From an uncultured Prevotella sp. (GTDB lineage Bacteria; Bacteroidota; Bacteroidia; Bacteroidales; Bacteroidaceae), in NCBI GenBank assembly GCA_900316015.1, contig ONBG01000027.1:1-45152 (forward strand): a stretch of 45,152 nucleotides of DNA, read 5' to 3'. The notes under the pieces were generated by a model that had not been told where the DNA came from, ran no database searches, and worked only from the letters and a program-made list of their open reading frames with translations. Shown here in pieces: positions 33,308-42,780 of this stretch. Within the stretch, counting starts at the first letter, position 1, and each line of letters opens with the position of its first letter. The position numbers and the translations under genes were made by a program.

Positions 33308-33345
33308 AAAGTAAAGGAAGCCTTTGACAGCTCCCTTTGCTTTCT
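33308..33345. terminator. Imperfect bidirectional terminator
   Basis: AAAG-t-AAAGG-a-AGC (33308-33321) pairs with GCT-c-CCTTT-g-CTTT (33330-33343), with two mismatches. It lies between the convergent acyl-CoA ligase and rhaM genes, with A and T runs at its edges. Confidence 0.65.
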
Positions 33346-33663
33346 TTAGTCCATGTGGAAGACCTCTTCAATAGGGATAGTGACCGGAGAATGGTCAGGG
33401 TTCACTTCCATAATATCTGTCATCATGTCCCACCATTTCTGGGTAATGGGATCGACGTCTGTCGTGTCCTGGCTGTTCGTGTCTTTGCTGCATTCTTGAT
33501 AAGCAAACAGAATGTTGGTTTCCTTGTCCCAGAAAATACTGTAGTTGCTCACCCCAGCATCCTTAATCATCTTCTTTAACTCTGGCCAAATGGCAGCATG
33601 ACGTTTGGCATACTCTTTTTCACAACCTGGTTTCAGGTACATTTTAAATGCGAATCTTTTCAT
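33346..33663 (-). CDS. rhaM: L-rhamnose mutarotase
   Basis: RhaM interconverts the alpha and beta anomers of L-rhamnose or related deoxysugars. The 105 residues match the family size. It starts MKRFAFKMYLKPGCEKEYAKRH, followed by AAIWPELKKMIKDAGVSNYSIFWD, and DPITQKWWDMMTDIME near the end supplies the paired-tryptophan motif. It is 28 bp downstream of the sulfatase on the same strand, so the pair probably releases and processes a sulfated 6-deoxyhexose. No rhamnose kinase or isomerase gene is nearby. Confidence 0.92.
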   Translation of the reverse strand: MKRFAFKMYLKPGCEKEYAKRHAAIWPELKKMIKDAGVSNYSIFWDKETNILFAYQECSKDTNSQDTTDVDPITQKWWDMMTDIMEVNPDHSPVTIPIEEVFHMD

Positions 33664-33691
33664 AGACTTTTTTGATTTTGTTATTAAGTTT

Positions 33692-35215
33692 TTAATGATA
33701 GTTTATGATCGATGATAAGACCCGATGCTGATACCATGGGTCATCGATTTCCTTTAAGAGCTCTCCCATTCTTTGGGCGAGTTTATTGAATGCCTTAGGT
33801 TGTTCTTCTGGCTTAAGAGGATGCATCTGATAGGGATCCTTTTGATCATTAAAGAACAGCACTTTTGTCAATTGGTTCTTTTTGTTGATATACAGCGCGA
33901 GTGTATACCCAGCGGTCTTGATGCCTCTTGCGGATGGGAAATAGTCTTTAATCTTATGGTCGGGACCTTTTTCCCCATTGATATTTTGCAGATAGAGAGC
34001 TGCGTCAGGTAGCTTTACCTTCGCCTGTGGGTTCAAGAACAGCGCAGAATAGTCCTTTCCTTGTACGTTTTTGGGTATTCTGTCCCCCAATCCTGCCAAT
34101 CCTAATAGGGTCGGCATGATGTCTGGTGAAGACAGCAAAAGGTCATCAACATGAGGTCGGATCTTCCCTGGATACCTTACGATGAATGGAATGTTCATCG
34201 ATTCCGTGTAAGGAGAGTTCTTCGGGTCTTCTGTGTTTTGGCTGCACATTGTCTCTCCATGATCGGATGCAAAGACAACAATTGTGTTCTTCTCAAGACC
34301 TGCTTCCTTCAGTGCCTGTAAGATTTCCCCGAAAGCTCTGTCTACGCCTGTGACGGAGGCGAAGTAATATCTTACGGAGGGAGCTTTCTCCAGGTCCTTG
34401 TTGGCGTTAGGGCGAATCAGCAGGGAGTCGATGGGAATGTTGGCATATCTTTGGTAGTCCTCCTTCATGCAGTCATCCAGAGAACGATAGGGGGAATGGG
34501 GTGGGTTCATCCCAATCATCATAAAGAAAGGCTTTTTCCCGTCTCTTTCCTGGTCCTTGTTTTGGATATAGGCGATCGCCTTTTTCGCTTCATGCAAGGG
34601 AGACCATTCATGGGGTTCATGCTTATGTCCATTTGTATCCCAATAATGAGGATTCTTATGTTCGTCAAAGGTTCCATAGGAATACCAGTAGTTGAATCCA
34701 TGCCGATGCTCCGGTGCGGTATAAGCGTCCCAAGCAGGGTCACGGTCCTCTACGTAATGTCCAGGACGTTCAGGATCATTTCGGGTTGGCGTTTCCGCAT
34801 GTAGCTTTCCGATATAGGCGCAGTCATAACCCGCTTGGCTCATCACGTCGCTGATCCATTCGATGTCGTTCCGAATGCTACTGAAGGGACGATCGGAATT
34901 GCAGTTCAAGGACACCCCGCTTTGGTTGGGATACATGCCTGTCAGCAATGATCCTCGGTGAGGGCTGCTGAGAGGGAAGTTGCTCATGGCTGATGTCAGC
35001 ACTATAGACTCATGGGCGAACTGGTCTATGTTGGGCGTGTAGGTGGGGTCTGCCTGAAAGAGGACATGCTTTCTGTACTCAGGTTGGTTCCAGAAGTTCA
35101 GCGCACAGTTGCGGAACTGGTCGGGAAAGACATAGATCACGTTGGGATGCTGTTGTGCCATCATATTCGTAGCGGTCAATGCCAGCGAGCTTAATAGAAT
35201 GTAGGATTTCTTCAT
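33692..35215 (-). CDS. Exported type I sulfatase (serine-type)
   Basis: A 507-residue sulfatase from ATG 35215 with a signal peptide (MKKSYILLSSLALTATNMMA). The maturation motif is S83-S-P-H-R87 followed by GSLLTG, the serine form of C/S-x-P-x-R. The serine must therefore be oxidised to formylglycine by an anaerobic sulfatase-maturating enzyme, which is not in this window. Metal and active-site blocks IGKLHAET, FFMMIGMNPPHSP and VVFASDHGETM are present. It is predicted to remove sulfate from a host or algal-type glycan in the periplasm. It is co-transcribed with rhaM, which points to a rhamnose- or fucose-containing substrate; this is inference. Confidence 0.92.
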   Translation of the reverse strand: MKKSYILLSSLALTATNMMAQQHPNVIYVFPDQFRNCALNFWNQPEYRKHVLFQADPTYTPNIDQFAHESIVLTSAMSNFPLSSPHRGSLLTGMYPNQSGVSLNCNSDRPFSSIRNDIEWISDVMSQAGYDCAYIGKLHAETPTRNDPERPGHYVEDRDPAWDAYTAPEHRHGFNYWYSYGTFDEHKNPHYWDTNGHKHEPHEWSPLHEAKKAIAYIQNKDQERDGKKPFFMMIGMNPPHSPYRSLDDCMKEDYQRYANIPIDSLLIRPNANKDLEKAPSVRYYFASVTGVDRAFGEILQALKEAGLEKNTIVVFASDHGETMCSQNTEDPKNSPYTESMNIPFIVRYPGKIRPHVDDLLLSSPDIMPTLLGLAGLGDRIPKNVQGKDYSALFLNPQAKVKLPDAALYLQNINGEKGPDHKIKDYFPSARGIKTAGYTLALYINKKNQLTKVLFFNDQKDPYQMHPLKPEEQPKAFNKLAQRMGELLKEIDDPWYQHRVLSSIINYH

Positions 35216-35314
35216 TTTCTTGTTTGTTTTAGAGATCAAGCGAAGTACTTGAAGTCGCCTTGTCTGCAATGAGGGTTTAGGCAGGTATTAGTAAGTGCTT
35301 TTCCTGATCATGTT

Positions 35315-35323
35315 GCAAAAGTA
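35315..35323 (-). promoter_or_regulatory. Sulfatase-rhaM promoter -7 element
   Basis: The minus strand reads TACTTTTGC, matching TAnnTTTGC, 100 bp upstream of the sulfatase start. The 5' leader is long enough for regulation but shows no recognised motif. Confidence 0.65.
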
Positions 35324-35348
35324 ATCTTTTCCCTTGATTTATGCAAAT

Positions 35349-36032
35349 TTATCTGCATGAAAATCCCTCTGGAAAAGCATTCTTCGCTTCAAAGGTCCTG
35401 TATACCAAGTAGGGACCGTCAGCCTGAATGGAGAAGGTATTTCCGATGGCTTCATTCAAGGTGCCTTGCCACCATTGCTGATAGGCGTAGCTGTCCCATC
35501 TCAAGCCATCGCTCTTGATGTCCTTGCTTCCGAAATTGAAAATGCTGACTTGCTGTCTGGGGAAGGAGGCGAAGGTTCCATGCCCCTGGCAGGGGACGAA
35601 ATAGCCATAATCGGTGACCATGGTGGGGCGGATAGGGAAGGTCGTGAGGTAGTAGACCATTAAGGAGATATTGCCCAAGGTATGGTCCTCGCGCTTGCCT
35701 GTTGCTCCGAGGTAGGCGATCTCCTTGTATCCTTTCTGAATGCAGTAGCGCGTTGCCTTGGTCAGGTCGTTGCTATCCTGTTCAGAGACAGTATGAAGGA
35801 TCTTGCTGTAGGCAACTTTCAAGTCGTTGGGCAGGGAGTCTCCATCCCCAATGATGGCATTGGGAGGGAAGCCATGGCTGATGGCATGGAGGGCAGCACC
35901 ATCGCAGCAACATAGGAATCTCGCGTGTCGGAGGATCTCGACCGTAACGGGATGGACAGGGAAATCGCCATCTCCAAGGATGACAGCATCGAAATCACGA
36001 CTTGACTGAGTTCGTATCAGAGGGTATTCCAT
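35349..36032 (-). CDS. Thiamine pyrophosphokinase
   Basis: A 227-residue cytoplasmic enzyme that converts imported thiamine to thiamine diphosphate with ATP. Family motifs are in order: CCCDGAALHA at 41-50, IIGDGDSLPND at 60-70, SEQDSNDLTKATRY near 83-96 and LGATGKREDHTLGN near 108-121. Its start overlaps the pnuT end by 38 bases, so it is the last gene of the TPP-riboswitch operon. No clean terminator follows; ATGCA-aatttatc-TGCAT just after the stop is a weak inverted repeat. Confidence 0.94.
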   Translation of the reverse strand: MEYPLIRTQSSRDFDAVILGDGDFPVHPVTVEILRHARFLCCCDGAALHAISHGFPPNAIIGDGDSLPNDLKVAYSKILHTVSEQDSNDLTKATRYCIQKGYKEIAYLGATGKREDHTLGNISLMVYYLTTFPIRPTMVTDYGYFVPCQGHGTFASFPRQQVSIFNFGSKDIKSDGLRWDSYAYQQWWQGTLNEAIGNTFSIQADGPYLVYRTFEAKNAFPEGFSCR

Positions 36033-36612
36033 CTTTCATCATCCTTTCCCATTTAAACCATCCCATGATGGCAATGATCACATACAGTCCATAGAGACCT
36101 GCCTTGAAAGGAATTCCCTTGCCTATATATAAGTAGCAGGAAACGGCATCTACGGCAATCCAGAAGATCCATTGCTCGATGTATTTTCGCGCCAGAGCCC
36201 ATAATCCCACAAAGCTCAAGGCATTGGTGAACCCATCCAGGACGGGAACAGTCGAGTTGGTGTAATTGGCTAATATATAGTAGGTAGCACCCCAGGCGAC
36301 AAAGAAGAAGGCAAAGGTTGGCAAGATCAGCTTCTTCCGGAAATGAGTGATGGGCATGTCCTCTCCTTCCTTCTGGTCATGCTTCTTTCCGAACTTCCAT
36401 ACCGCATAGCCATAGAGGGCTGCTACGGTGTAGTAGACAGCCATGCCCGCATCGCCATAGAGTCCATGGCTATAGTACAAGTAGATGTCTAATGCTGGCA
36501 TGATAATGCCGATGACCCATAGGGCTATACTGGCACGATACTCGAGCACAATGTAAATGAGCCCGAGTATCGTGGTGAGTATGTCCAGCCAATGTGCTGT
36601 GAGAAAGTCCAT
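35995..36612 (-). CDS. pnuT: PnuC-family thiamine transporter (PnuT)
   Basis: A 205-residue inner-membrane protein with about 7 membrane helices, recognisable as PnuC-type. It starts LDILTTILGLIYIVLEYRASIALWVIGI and has WIFWIAVDAVSCYLYIGKGIPFKAGLYGLYVIIAIMGWFKWE near the end. PnuC proteins facilitate vitamin uptake driven by trapping. With thiamine pyrophosphokinase overlapping downstream and a thiamine TonB receptor plus TPP riboswitch upstream, the substrate is thiamine rather than nicotinamide riboside. It starts 16 bp after the receptor stop. Confidence 0.92.
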   Translation of the reverse strand: MDFLTAHWLDILTTILGLIYIVLEYRASIALWVIGIIMPALDIYLYYSHGLYGDAGMAVYYTVAALYGYAVWKFGKKHDQKEGEDMPITHFRKKLILPTFAFFFVAWGATYYILANYTNSTVPVLDGFTNALSFVGLWALARKYIEQWIFWIAVDAVSCYLYIGKGIPFKAGLYGLYVIIAIMGWFKWERMMKDGIPSDTNSVKS

Positions 36613-36628
36613 AGCTTGGTTTATCTGC

Positions 36629-39016
36629 TTAGAATCGTAGGGTGATATTGCCCATCATCGTGAATCCCGCCATGGGAACGAACCCAATCTGGTAGTATCG
36701 ATTATCATTGGGATGCCCACCACTGGCATAGACTGCGGAATACACCCAGCCGCTGGCAGCATAATGCCGGTCGAAGATATTGCCGAAGTTCAGTCCGAAA
36801 ATGGTTTCCTTGACTCCTTTCACGATGTTCTTGAGGGTATAGCTGAGGTTGATCTCAGTCGTGGAATAGCAAGGCAGACTGCGATCCTTGTTTTCTGTAT
36901 TGTCCAAATATTGTCTGCTGACAAAGTTGGTGTGCCAAACAGCTTGGAACCCTTTATAATGGGCATTGACAAATCCATTCAGGATGGTGCTCGGAGAGAA
37001 GGCAAGCGTAGAATGATCGTAGTGATAGTTCGCATATCCGCTCTTTGCATCCCAGTCTTCCACTACTTCGTCGAAGTCCTTGATTTTATTCTTGCTCAGG
37101 GCAGCATTACCTTCGAGGGTCAGCCAAGACAGAGGATCCCATCCTGCGGTGATCTCAGCGCCCATGCGATAGGAGTCCTTGATATTGGTCGTCAGATGCT
37201 CGCCAATGTCACTGACCGCACCGGTCTGTACGAATTGGTTGTCATAATCCATGTAATAAAGGTTGAAGCCAGCATGCCAGTTGCTACCCGTGTATTGATA
37301 CCCGAGCTCATAATCCATCAGGCTTTCAGCCTTTGGGGCGGGGTAGGAGCCATTGTCGGTAAAGTTGTTGCGCTCTGGCTCGCGATGGCTCAACGCTACA
37401 GAAGCGTAAGCAAAGTGTCCACCTTCATGGAAACTGAAACCTGCCTTGGGATTGAAGAAATCATATTTCTTGTCAATGTCCAACCGTTGGTTGGTATACG
37501 TGCCGTCTTCGTTTTCCAAGAATTTGTCATTGATGCCATCGGTCGTATAGCTAACGTGGCGGTATTGCAGGTCAAGGAAGGTCGTCCATTGGTTGTTGAT
37601 CTTGTAAGATGCCTTGACGAATCCACTGTAATCATCCTTATCGGCATCAGAGTCATAGTATTTATACTTGCCGTTGGAGAGGTAGTGGGCAGCCATCTCT
37701 TTATTGGCAATATAAGTAAGGTATCCCCAGTGGCTGCCATCAAAGTTCTGCAGGGATATTCCTCCAATGATATCCCAGTCCTCGTCCTTGTAGTTGGCGT
37801 TCCACGCCAGGCCGTAGGCATTTTGGGTTAGTCCCTTGCGGCGTACAAAGTCGGTTCTCTTAACGACCGTTCCATCCGACTGCGTGAAGTTGGACAGTCC
37901 GAATTTCTTCAGCTTATAGTTCGGTCGGAACTCCTTATAGTAACCATATCCATAGGTATAATGCAAGGAAGCGTTGGTGGTCCAGTGGGGATTGATATCC
38001 CATGCAGCGGAGAGAATGTTGTGGTTTTGATAGAAGTTGTCAGTCGTCTTGTCCCAATAGCTGCCATCGTTCATGCGATAGCGATGGGTGAGATAATTCC
38101 CGTTCTCGTCCTGCGTGAATCCGTAGCCATCTACGTCAAGAGCCTCATAGAGGGAATTAAACTTGCCCAGTCCGTGCTTATACATATCTTTATAGGTCTT
38201 GATGCCGGTGAATACCCCATAGGTTCCATCCATCAAACTCAGGTCGTCGTTACCTGCCGTGACGCCATTCCATGCCTGTCCTGTCTTCTCGAAGTTACCA
38301 AAGTTCTTGTAGCGCAATACAAAATGGTTGCCTAACCAGGTCAGCCCCCCATAATAACTACCTGATCGCCCGGCTGTTCCGTGGACATAGCCGTCGGTAT
38401 TTGTCTCGTGGTAGGCTCCGTCAAAGATCAAGTGATCCCACAGCAAGCCTGTTGAGAAAGAACCACCTACGTTAAAGGTGTTGAAAGAACCGTAGGAACC
38501 GGTGAGCTCGAAAGTGGGAACCTCAGAGGGAGCTTTGGATCCGAGGGCGACCGTACCTCCGAAAGCACCGTCACCATTGGTAGATGCGCCAACGCCACGC
38601 TGGATCTGCACGCTGCCTAATAAGGATGCATAACTGTTCATGTTCGCCCAAAATACACACTCATCCTCCGGAGAGTTCAAGGGCACACCATCCAGGGTAA
38701 CATTGATTCTGGAATCCCCAGCACCACGGATACGGAGGTAGGACGTGCCTGTTCCTACGCCATTCTCACTCCATGCTAATACACCTGGCGTCTGTGAGAA
38801 CAGAAAAGGCAGTTCCTTTCCCGTCTTAGAGAATGCCTGTAACTCTGGTTTCTTGAAGTTTGCCACTGCGTATGGCGCGTCTTTCTGCACGCGGACACCT
38901 TTTACTACCACTTCTTGCAGTTGCTCCAACCGCAGGGAGTCGCTTGATTGCTGTGCGAAAACAGATAATGGCATGACCATCATCGCCATACAGGAAATCT
39001 GAATAAATCTTTTCAT
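36629..39016 (-). CDS. TonB-dependent outer-membrane receptor for thiamine
   Basis: A 795-residue receptor with a signal peptide (MKRFIQISCMAMMVMPLSVFAQ). A TonB-box/plug region has LQEVVVKGVRVQ, PFLFSQTPGVLAWSENGVGTGTSYLRIRG and VTLDGVPLNSPEDECVFWANM, and a long barrel ends MGNITLRF. It belongs to the group predicted in Bacteroidota to import thiamine or its precursors under THI-box control. Here it directly follows a full TPP riboswitch and leads pnuT and thiamine pyrophosphokinase, so outer-membrane uptake, inner-membrane uptake and activation form one operon. Confidence 0.9.
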   Translation of the reverse strand: MKRFIQISCMAMMVMPLSVFAQQSSDSLRLEQLQEVVVKGVRVQKDAPYAVANFKKPELQAFSKTGKELPFLFSQTPGVLAWSENGVGTGTSYLRIRGAGDSRINVTLDGVPLNSPEDECVFWANMNSYASLLGSVQIQRGVGASTNGDGAFGGTVALGSKAPSEVPTFELTGSYGSFNTFNVGGSFSTGLLWDHLIFDGAYHETNTDGYVHGTAGRSGSYYGGLTWLGNHFVLRYKNFGNFEKTGQAWNGVTAGNDDLSLMDGTYGVFTGIKTYKDMYKHGLGKFNSLYEALDVDGYGFTQDENGNYLTHRYRMNDGSYWDKTTDNFYQNHNILSAAWDINPHWTTNASLHYTYGYGYYKEFRPNYKLKKFGLSNFTQSDGTVVKRTDFVRRKGLTQNAYGLAWNANYKDEDWDIIGGISLQNFDGSHWGYLTYIANKEMAAHYLSNGKYKYYDSDADKDDYSGFVKASYKINNQWTTFLDLQYRHVSYTTDGINDKFLENEDGTYTNQRLDIDKKYDFFNPKAGFSFHEGGHFAYASVALSHREPERNNFTDNGSYPAPKAESLMDYELGYQYTGSNWHAGFNLYYMDYDNQFVQTGAVSDIGEHLTTNIKDSYRMGAEITAGWDPLSWLTLEGNAALSKNKIKDFDEVVEDWDAKSGYANYHYDHSTLAFSPSTILNGFVNAHYKGFQAVWHTNFVSRQYLDNTENKDRSLPCYSTTEINLSYTLKNIVKGVKETIFGLNFGNIFDRHYAASGWVYSAVYASGGHPNDNRYYQIGFVPMAGFTMMGNITLRF

Positions 39017-39059
39017 CGATTACTTTTAATGATATACACAAAAAGGGGTTAGCTTTTTA

Positions 39060-39145
39060 TGTCGCCTTGTATCCCTCCGCCGGCATTATCCGGATCAGGT
39101 GATAGGGTTTGATCTCAGCCCTCAATAGAAGAGCACCCCTTAACC
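39060..39145 (-). promoter_or_regulatory. TPP riboswitch (THI box)
   Basis: The minus strand carries the conserved TPP-binding core: GGGGTGCTCT, CTGAGATCAAACCCTATCA, then ACCTGATCCGGATAATGCC and GGCGGAGGGA. It lies between the promoter at 39165-39173 and the receptor start at 39016. Downstream, GCTAACCCCTTTTTG (about 39055-39041) includes AACCCC that could pair with the GGGG of the aptamer. That would form an expression switch close to the start codon; the switch mechanism is inferred. Confidence 0.95.
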
Positions 39146-39164
39146 TACGCTCTGTAAGTCGGGT

Positions 39165-39173
39165 GCAAAGGTA
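39165..39173 (-). promoter_or_regulatory. Thiamine operon promoter -7 element
   Basis: The minus strand reads TACCTTTGC, a perfect match, about 20 bp upstream of the TPP riboswitch. Confidence 0.8.
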
Positions 39174-39543
39174 CGTTAATTTAAGATATTCTCAAAAGAA
39201 ATCCTGATTTATTTTTCTTAACATCAGATCGGATGATTATAAATATCTCTCTTTCTTATGCTTTTTTCGATGCTGTTGAATTGTAGGAGAAGAGATGGTC
39301 TGCCTTTGAAATACGATCTTTAACCGCCATGTTTTTCTGATTTATCTAAAAAGAACCGAAAAGAAGATAGTAATTTATTCCTTTACTTTGTATGGAAAAC
39401 TTAACTTTAATAAATCATTTATTAATCTATTATAGCAAATTTTTTTGATTTAGATTTTTGGCTTTCTTAATAATTCTTTATATATTTGCAGCGAAGTTCA
39501 AGAAAACTTTTTGTAATCAACCTAATAATTAAACCCAAAGTTA
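39174..39543. other. 370-bp AT-rich divergent intergenic region
   Basis: No gene is supported. It separates the thiamine operon (-) from the SusC/SusD operon (+). It holds the SusC promoter at 39481-39489 and AT-rich stretches (about 39350-39480). No direct repeats or recognisable operator are seen, although a regulator site for the Sus pair would be expected here. Confidence 0.6.
39481..39489 (+). promoter_or_regulatory. susC/susD promoter -7 element
   Basis: TATATTTGC matches TAnnTTTGC, 54 bp before the SusC start. The AT-rich upstream tract may act as an UP-like element. Confidence 0.7.
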
Positions 39544-42500
39544 ATGGATAAAAAACGATTCCGAATCAATCATGTAACAAAGCGTTTAGGCATGATGATG
39601 TTGATGATGTTCCTTGCCGTCATGGTTTATGCGCAGGACATCAAGGTAACTGGTACAGTCACTGACTCTTCTGGCGAGCCCGTTATTGGGGCGACCGTCA
39701 CGGTGTTAGGCACTAAGGGAGGGACAGTGTCAGATGCTAATGGTAACTATTCAGTACAAGTCTCTTCCCAAGGTACTCTCCGCTTCAGCTATCTTGGCTT
39801 TAAGGAGCAGGTGATTAAAGTGGCTGGGCGGAAAGTGATTAACGTAACGATGCACTCTGCTGAGACCGACTTGAATGAGGTCGTAGTGGTCGGTTACGGT
39901 ACCCAGAAAAAAGTGAATGTCACGGGGGCTGTCTCCATGGTCGGCTCAGAAGTGCTTGAGGACCGCCCTGTCACCAATGTCGCACAGGCTTTGCAGGGTG
40001 CGGTTCCTGGTCTGAACTTCACCACCAATACCAGTGGCGGTATGCTTAACAACACCATGACGATGACCATTCGTGGTACAGGATCCATCGGTAATGGATC
40101 TACGGATGCGCCCCTTGTGCTCATTGATGGTATTGAGGGCGACCTGAACAGCTTGAACCCGAACGACATTGAGAGCGTATCTGTTTTGAAGGACGCAGCT
40201 TCTGCTTCTATTTATGGTACGCGTGCTGCGTTCGGCGTTGTGCTCGTCACGACCAAGAGCGGGAAGAGTGGCAAGATCCGCATCAACTATTCGGGCGATG
40301 TGCGCTTCTCAACCGCAACGCAGCTCCCTGACATGGTCAACTCCTGGGACTTTGCCAACTACTGGAATGCAGCCAGCCGTAACTCAGGAAGCTCCGACCA
40401 GTTCAGCGAGGAGGCTCTGGAACGGATCAAGAACTATATGAATGGTGCATATACAGACCCCACGAAGCCGGAGTATTACGGCGTCGTTCCTGCTACCAAC
40501 AATCGTTGGAGTATCTATGGCGGGTCCTTTGCCAATACCAACTGGTTCAACGAGTTCTATAAGAAGAATGTTCCTTCCACCCAGCACAACCTCTCGATGT
40601 CTGGCGGAACGGAGAAGGTACAGTGGATGCTCAGTGCTGGTTACCTGATGAACAACGGTCTTATCCGGCACGGACATGACGAGCTCGACCGTTATACCAT
40701 GAACGGAAAGATCAGTGCGCAGCTTGCATCTTGGGCTAAGGTGGAATACTCCACGAAGTTCATGCGCGCGGATTATGAGAAACCGCAGTACTTGTCGGGG
40801 CTTTTCTTCCACAATATCGCCCGCCGTTGGCCGACCTGTCCGACCGTAGATCCGAATGGACATTGGATCGATGGCATGGAGATCGCAGAGCTTGAGGACG
40901 GTGGCACCACAGAAACCCGCAACAATCAGTTCACCCAGCAGTTGAACTTCATCTTTACGCCGCTCCAAGGGTGGAACATCCATTTGGAAGGAGCCATGCG
41001 TAACTCCTTCTATAAGGAAAAGACTGACAAGTTCCCAGTTTATTCCTATTATGCAGACAACACGAGATGGTTGCGCGACAGTGGCTATGGCACAGTAGCA
41101 AGTGTCAATGATTATCGCAATGAGTCGGACTATTTCTCCGTGAATGCCTATACTGACTATGCCCGTTCGATTGGCCTGCACAACCTCAAGGGCATGCTTG
41201 GTGTCAACTTCGAGAAATATGGGACAGACAATGTGAACGCATCGGGTACCGACTTGATCACCAACGAGTTCCCTTATTTGAGTCTGACCCAGAAGAACCC
41301 GAAGGTAAGCGACGGCTATTGGCATCGTGCCACAGCGGGTTATTTCATGCGTCTGAATTACGACTTTGACAGTAAGTATATGATGGAGTTCAACCTCCGC
41401 TATGACGGTTCATCCCGTTTCACCAACGACAACCGTTGGGCTTGGTTCCCCTCTGTCTCCGGTGGTTGGAACATCGCCCGTGAGAAGTTCTTCAAACCGC
41501 TCGCTTCCACTGTGCAAACTTTGAAGTTACGCGCCTCTTGGGGTCAGTTGGGTAACACCAGTTCAAGGTATTCTTCTTTCTGGGATTGGTATCCGTTCTA
41601 TCAGCAGCAGAGCGTGGGTGCCCAGAGCAACACTTGGCTTATCAATGGAGTCCGCCAGAATACAGCAGCTTTGCCTGGGATCGTGAACAGCACGATGACT
41701 TGGGAGACGGTAGAAACCTGGGATGTGGGCGTTGACTTTGCCTTGTTCAACTATCGCCTTACTGGTTCTTTTGACTGGTATACCCGTAAGACAAAGGACA
41801 TGATCGGTCCGGCTCCGGTGCTCGGCTCTGTCCTCGGAACCGATGCTCCTCGTACCAACAACTGTGACATGCGTTCTACCGGTTGGGAGTTTGAGCTCCA
41901 GTGGCGCGACCAGATCGCGGATTTCAAGTACGGCGTGAAGTTCAATGTCTCCGACGCTACGTCCAAGATCCTCTCTTATCCATATGAAGGCGACTTCGAC
42001 AACCAGAGCATCAATGGTTATTACAATGGTAAGAAACTCAATGAGATCTGGGGATATACCACTCATGGCATTGCCCAGAGCAATGAGGAAATGAGCTCTT
42101 GGCTCGAGAAAAACAAGCCGAATTGGGGTAGTAACTGGCAGGCTGGTGACATCATGTATACCGACCTCAATGGCGATGGCATTGTCAACTCTGGCGCAAG
42201 CACACTCAAGGAGCATGGCGACCTGAAGCGAATCGGCAACAGCACGCCACGTTACCGTTTCGGTTTGAACCTGAACGCAGAATGGAAAGGCATCGATTTC
42301 TCTATCTTCTTCCAAGGCGTGATGAAGCGCGACTGGTGGCCGGGACAAGGAGAGGTTTATTTCTGGGGTTCTAATGGACAAATGTGGCAGAGCTGTTGCT
42401 TCAAAGAGCATCTCGACTACTGGAGCGAGGACAACAAGGATGCTTACTATCCACGTCCATACCTTACCGGCGGCATCCGGAAAAATCAGCAGACGCAGAC

Positions 42501-42747
42501 CAAGTACATGCAGAATGCCGCTTACATGCGCTGCAAGAACATCCAGGTGGGTTACACCCTGCCGCAGCAGCTGACCACGAAGGCGGGCATGAGCCGCGTA
42601 CGCGTGTACTTCTCTTGTGACAACGCCTTCACTCTCACCAGCCTCTCCAAGATCTTCGACCCTGAGGCATTGGAAGGAGCATGGGGAAATGGAAAGCTCT
42701 ATCCTCTCCAGCGGACGTGGGCGCTCGGACTCAATGTTACATTTTAA
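39544..42747 (+). CDS. SusC-family TonB-dependent glycan/oligomer importer
   Basis: A 1067-residue outer-membrane transporter. It has a signal peptide ending near residue 30 (MFLAVMVYAQ) and a carboxypeptidase-regulatory-like beta domain (VTGTVTDSSGEPVIGATVTV onward, about 35-110). The TonB box and SusC signature follow: LNEVVVVGYGTQKKVNVTGAVS at about 115-136, then LVLIDGIEGDLNSLNPNDIESVSVLKDAASASIYGTRAAFGVVLVTTKSG. The barrel ends WALGLNVTF. It imports an oligomer captured by the SusD partner 33 bp downstream. The ligand is unknown; no glycoside hydrolase, lyase or regulator is beside it. Confidence 0.95.
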   Translation: MDKKRFRINHVTKRLGMMMLMMFLAVMVYAQDIKVTGTVTDSSGEPVIGATVTVLGTKGGTVSDANGNYSVQVSSQGTLRFSYLGFKEQVIKVAGRKVINVTMHSAETDLNEVVVVGYGTQKKVNVTGAVSMVGSEVLEDRPVTNVAQALQGAVPGLNFTTNTSGGMLNNTMTMTIRGTGSIGNGSTDAPLVLIDGIEGDLNSLNPNDIESVSVLKDAASASIYGTRAAFGVVLVTTKSGKSGKIRINYSGDVRFSTATQLPDMVNSWDFANYWNAASRNSGSSDQFSEEALERIKNYMNGAYTDPTKPEYYGVVPATNNRWSIYGGSFANTNWFNEFYKKNVPSTQHNLSMSGGTEKVQWMLSAGYLMNNGLIRHGHDELDRYTMNGKISAQLASWAKVEYSTKFMRADYEKPQYLSGLFFHNIARRWPTCPTVDPNGHWIDGMEIAELEDGGTTETRNNQFTQQLNFIFTPLQGWNIHLEGAMRNSFYKEKTDKFPVYSYYADNTRWLRDSGYGTVASVNDYRNESDYFSVNAYTDYARSIGLHNLKGMLGVNFEKYGTDNVNASGTDLITNEFPYLSLTQKNPKVSDGYWHRATAGYFMRLNYDFDSKYMMEFNLRYDGSSRFTNDNRWAWFPSVSGGWNIAREKFFKPLASTVQTLKLRASWGQLGNTSSRYSSFWDWYPFYQQQSVGAQSNTWLINGVRQNTAALPGIVNSTMTWETVETWDVGVDFALFNYRLTGSFDWYTRKTKDMIGPAPVLGSVLGTDAPRTNNCDMRSTGWEFELQWRDQIADFKYGVKFNVSDATSKILSYPYEGDFDNQSINGYYNGKKLNEIWGYTTHGIAQSNEEMSSWLEKNKPNWGSNWQAGDIMYTDLNGDGIVNSGASTLKEHGDLKRIGNSTPRYRFGLNLNAEWKGIDFSIFFQGVMKRDWWPGQGEVYFWGSNGQMWQSCCFKEHLDYWSEDNKDAYYPRPYLTGGIRKNQQTQTKYMQNAAYMRCKNIQVGYTLPQQLTTKAGMSRVRVYFSCDNAFTLTSLSKIFDPEALEGAWGNGKLYPLQRTWALGLNVTF

Positions 42748-42780
42748 TTCAGAACAATCATCAAATATTCACAAGAAACT

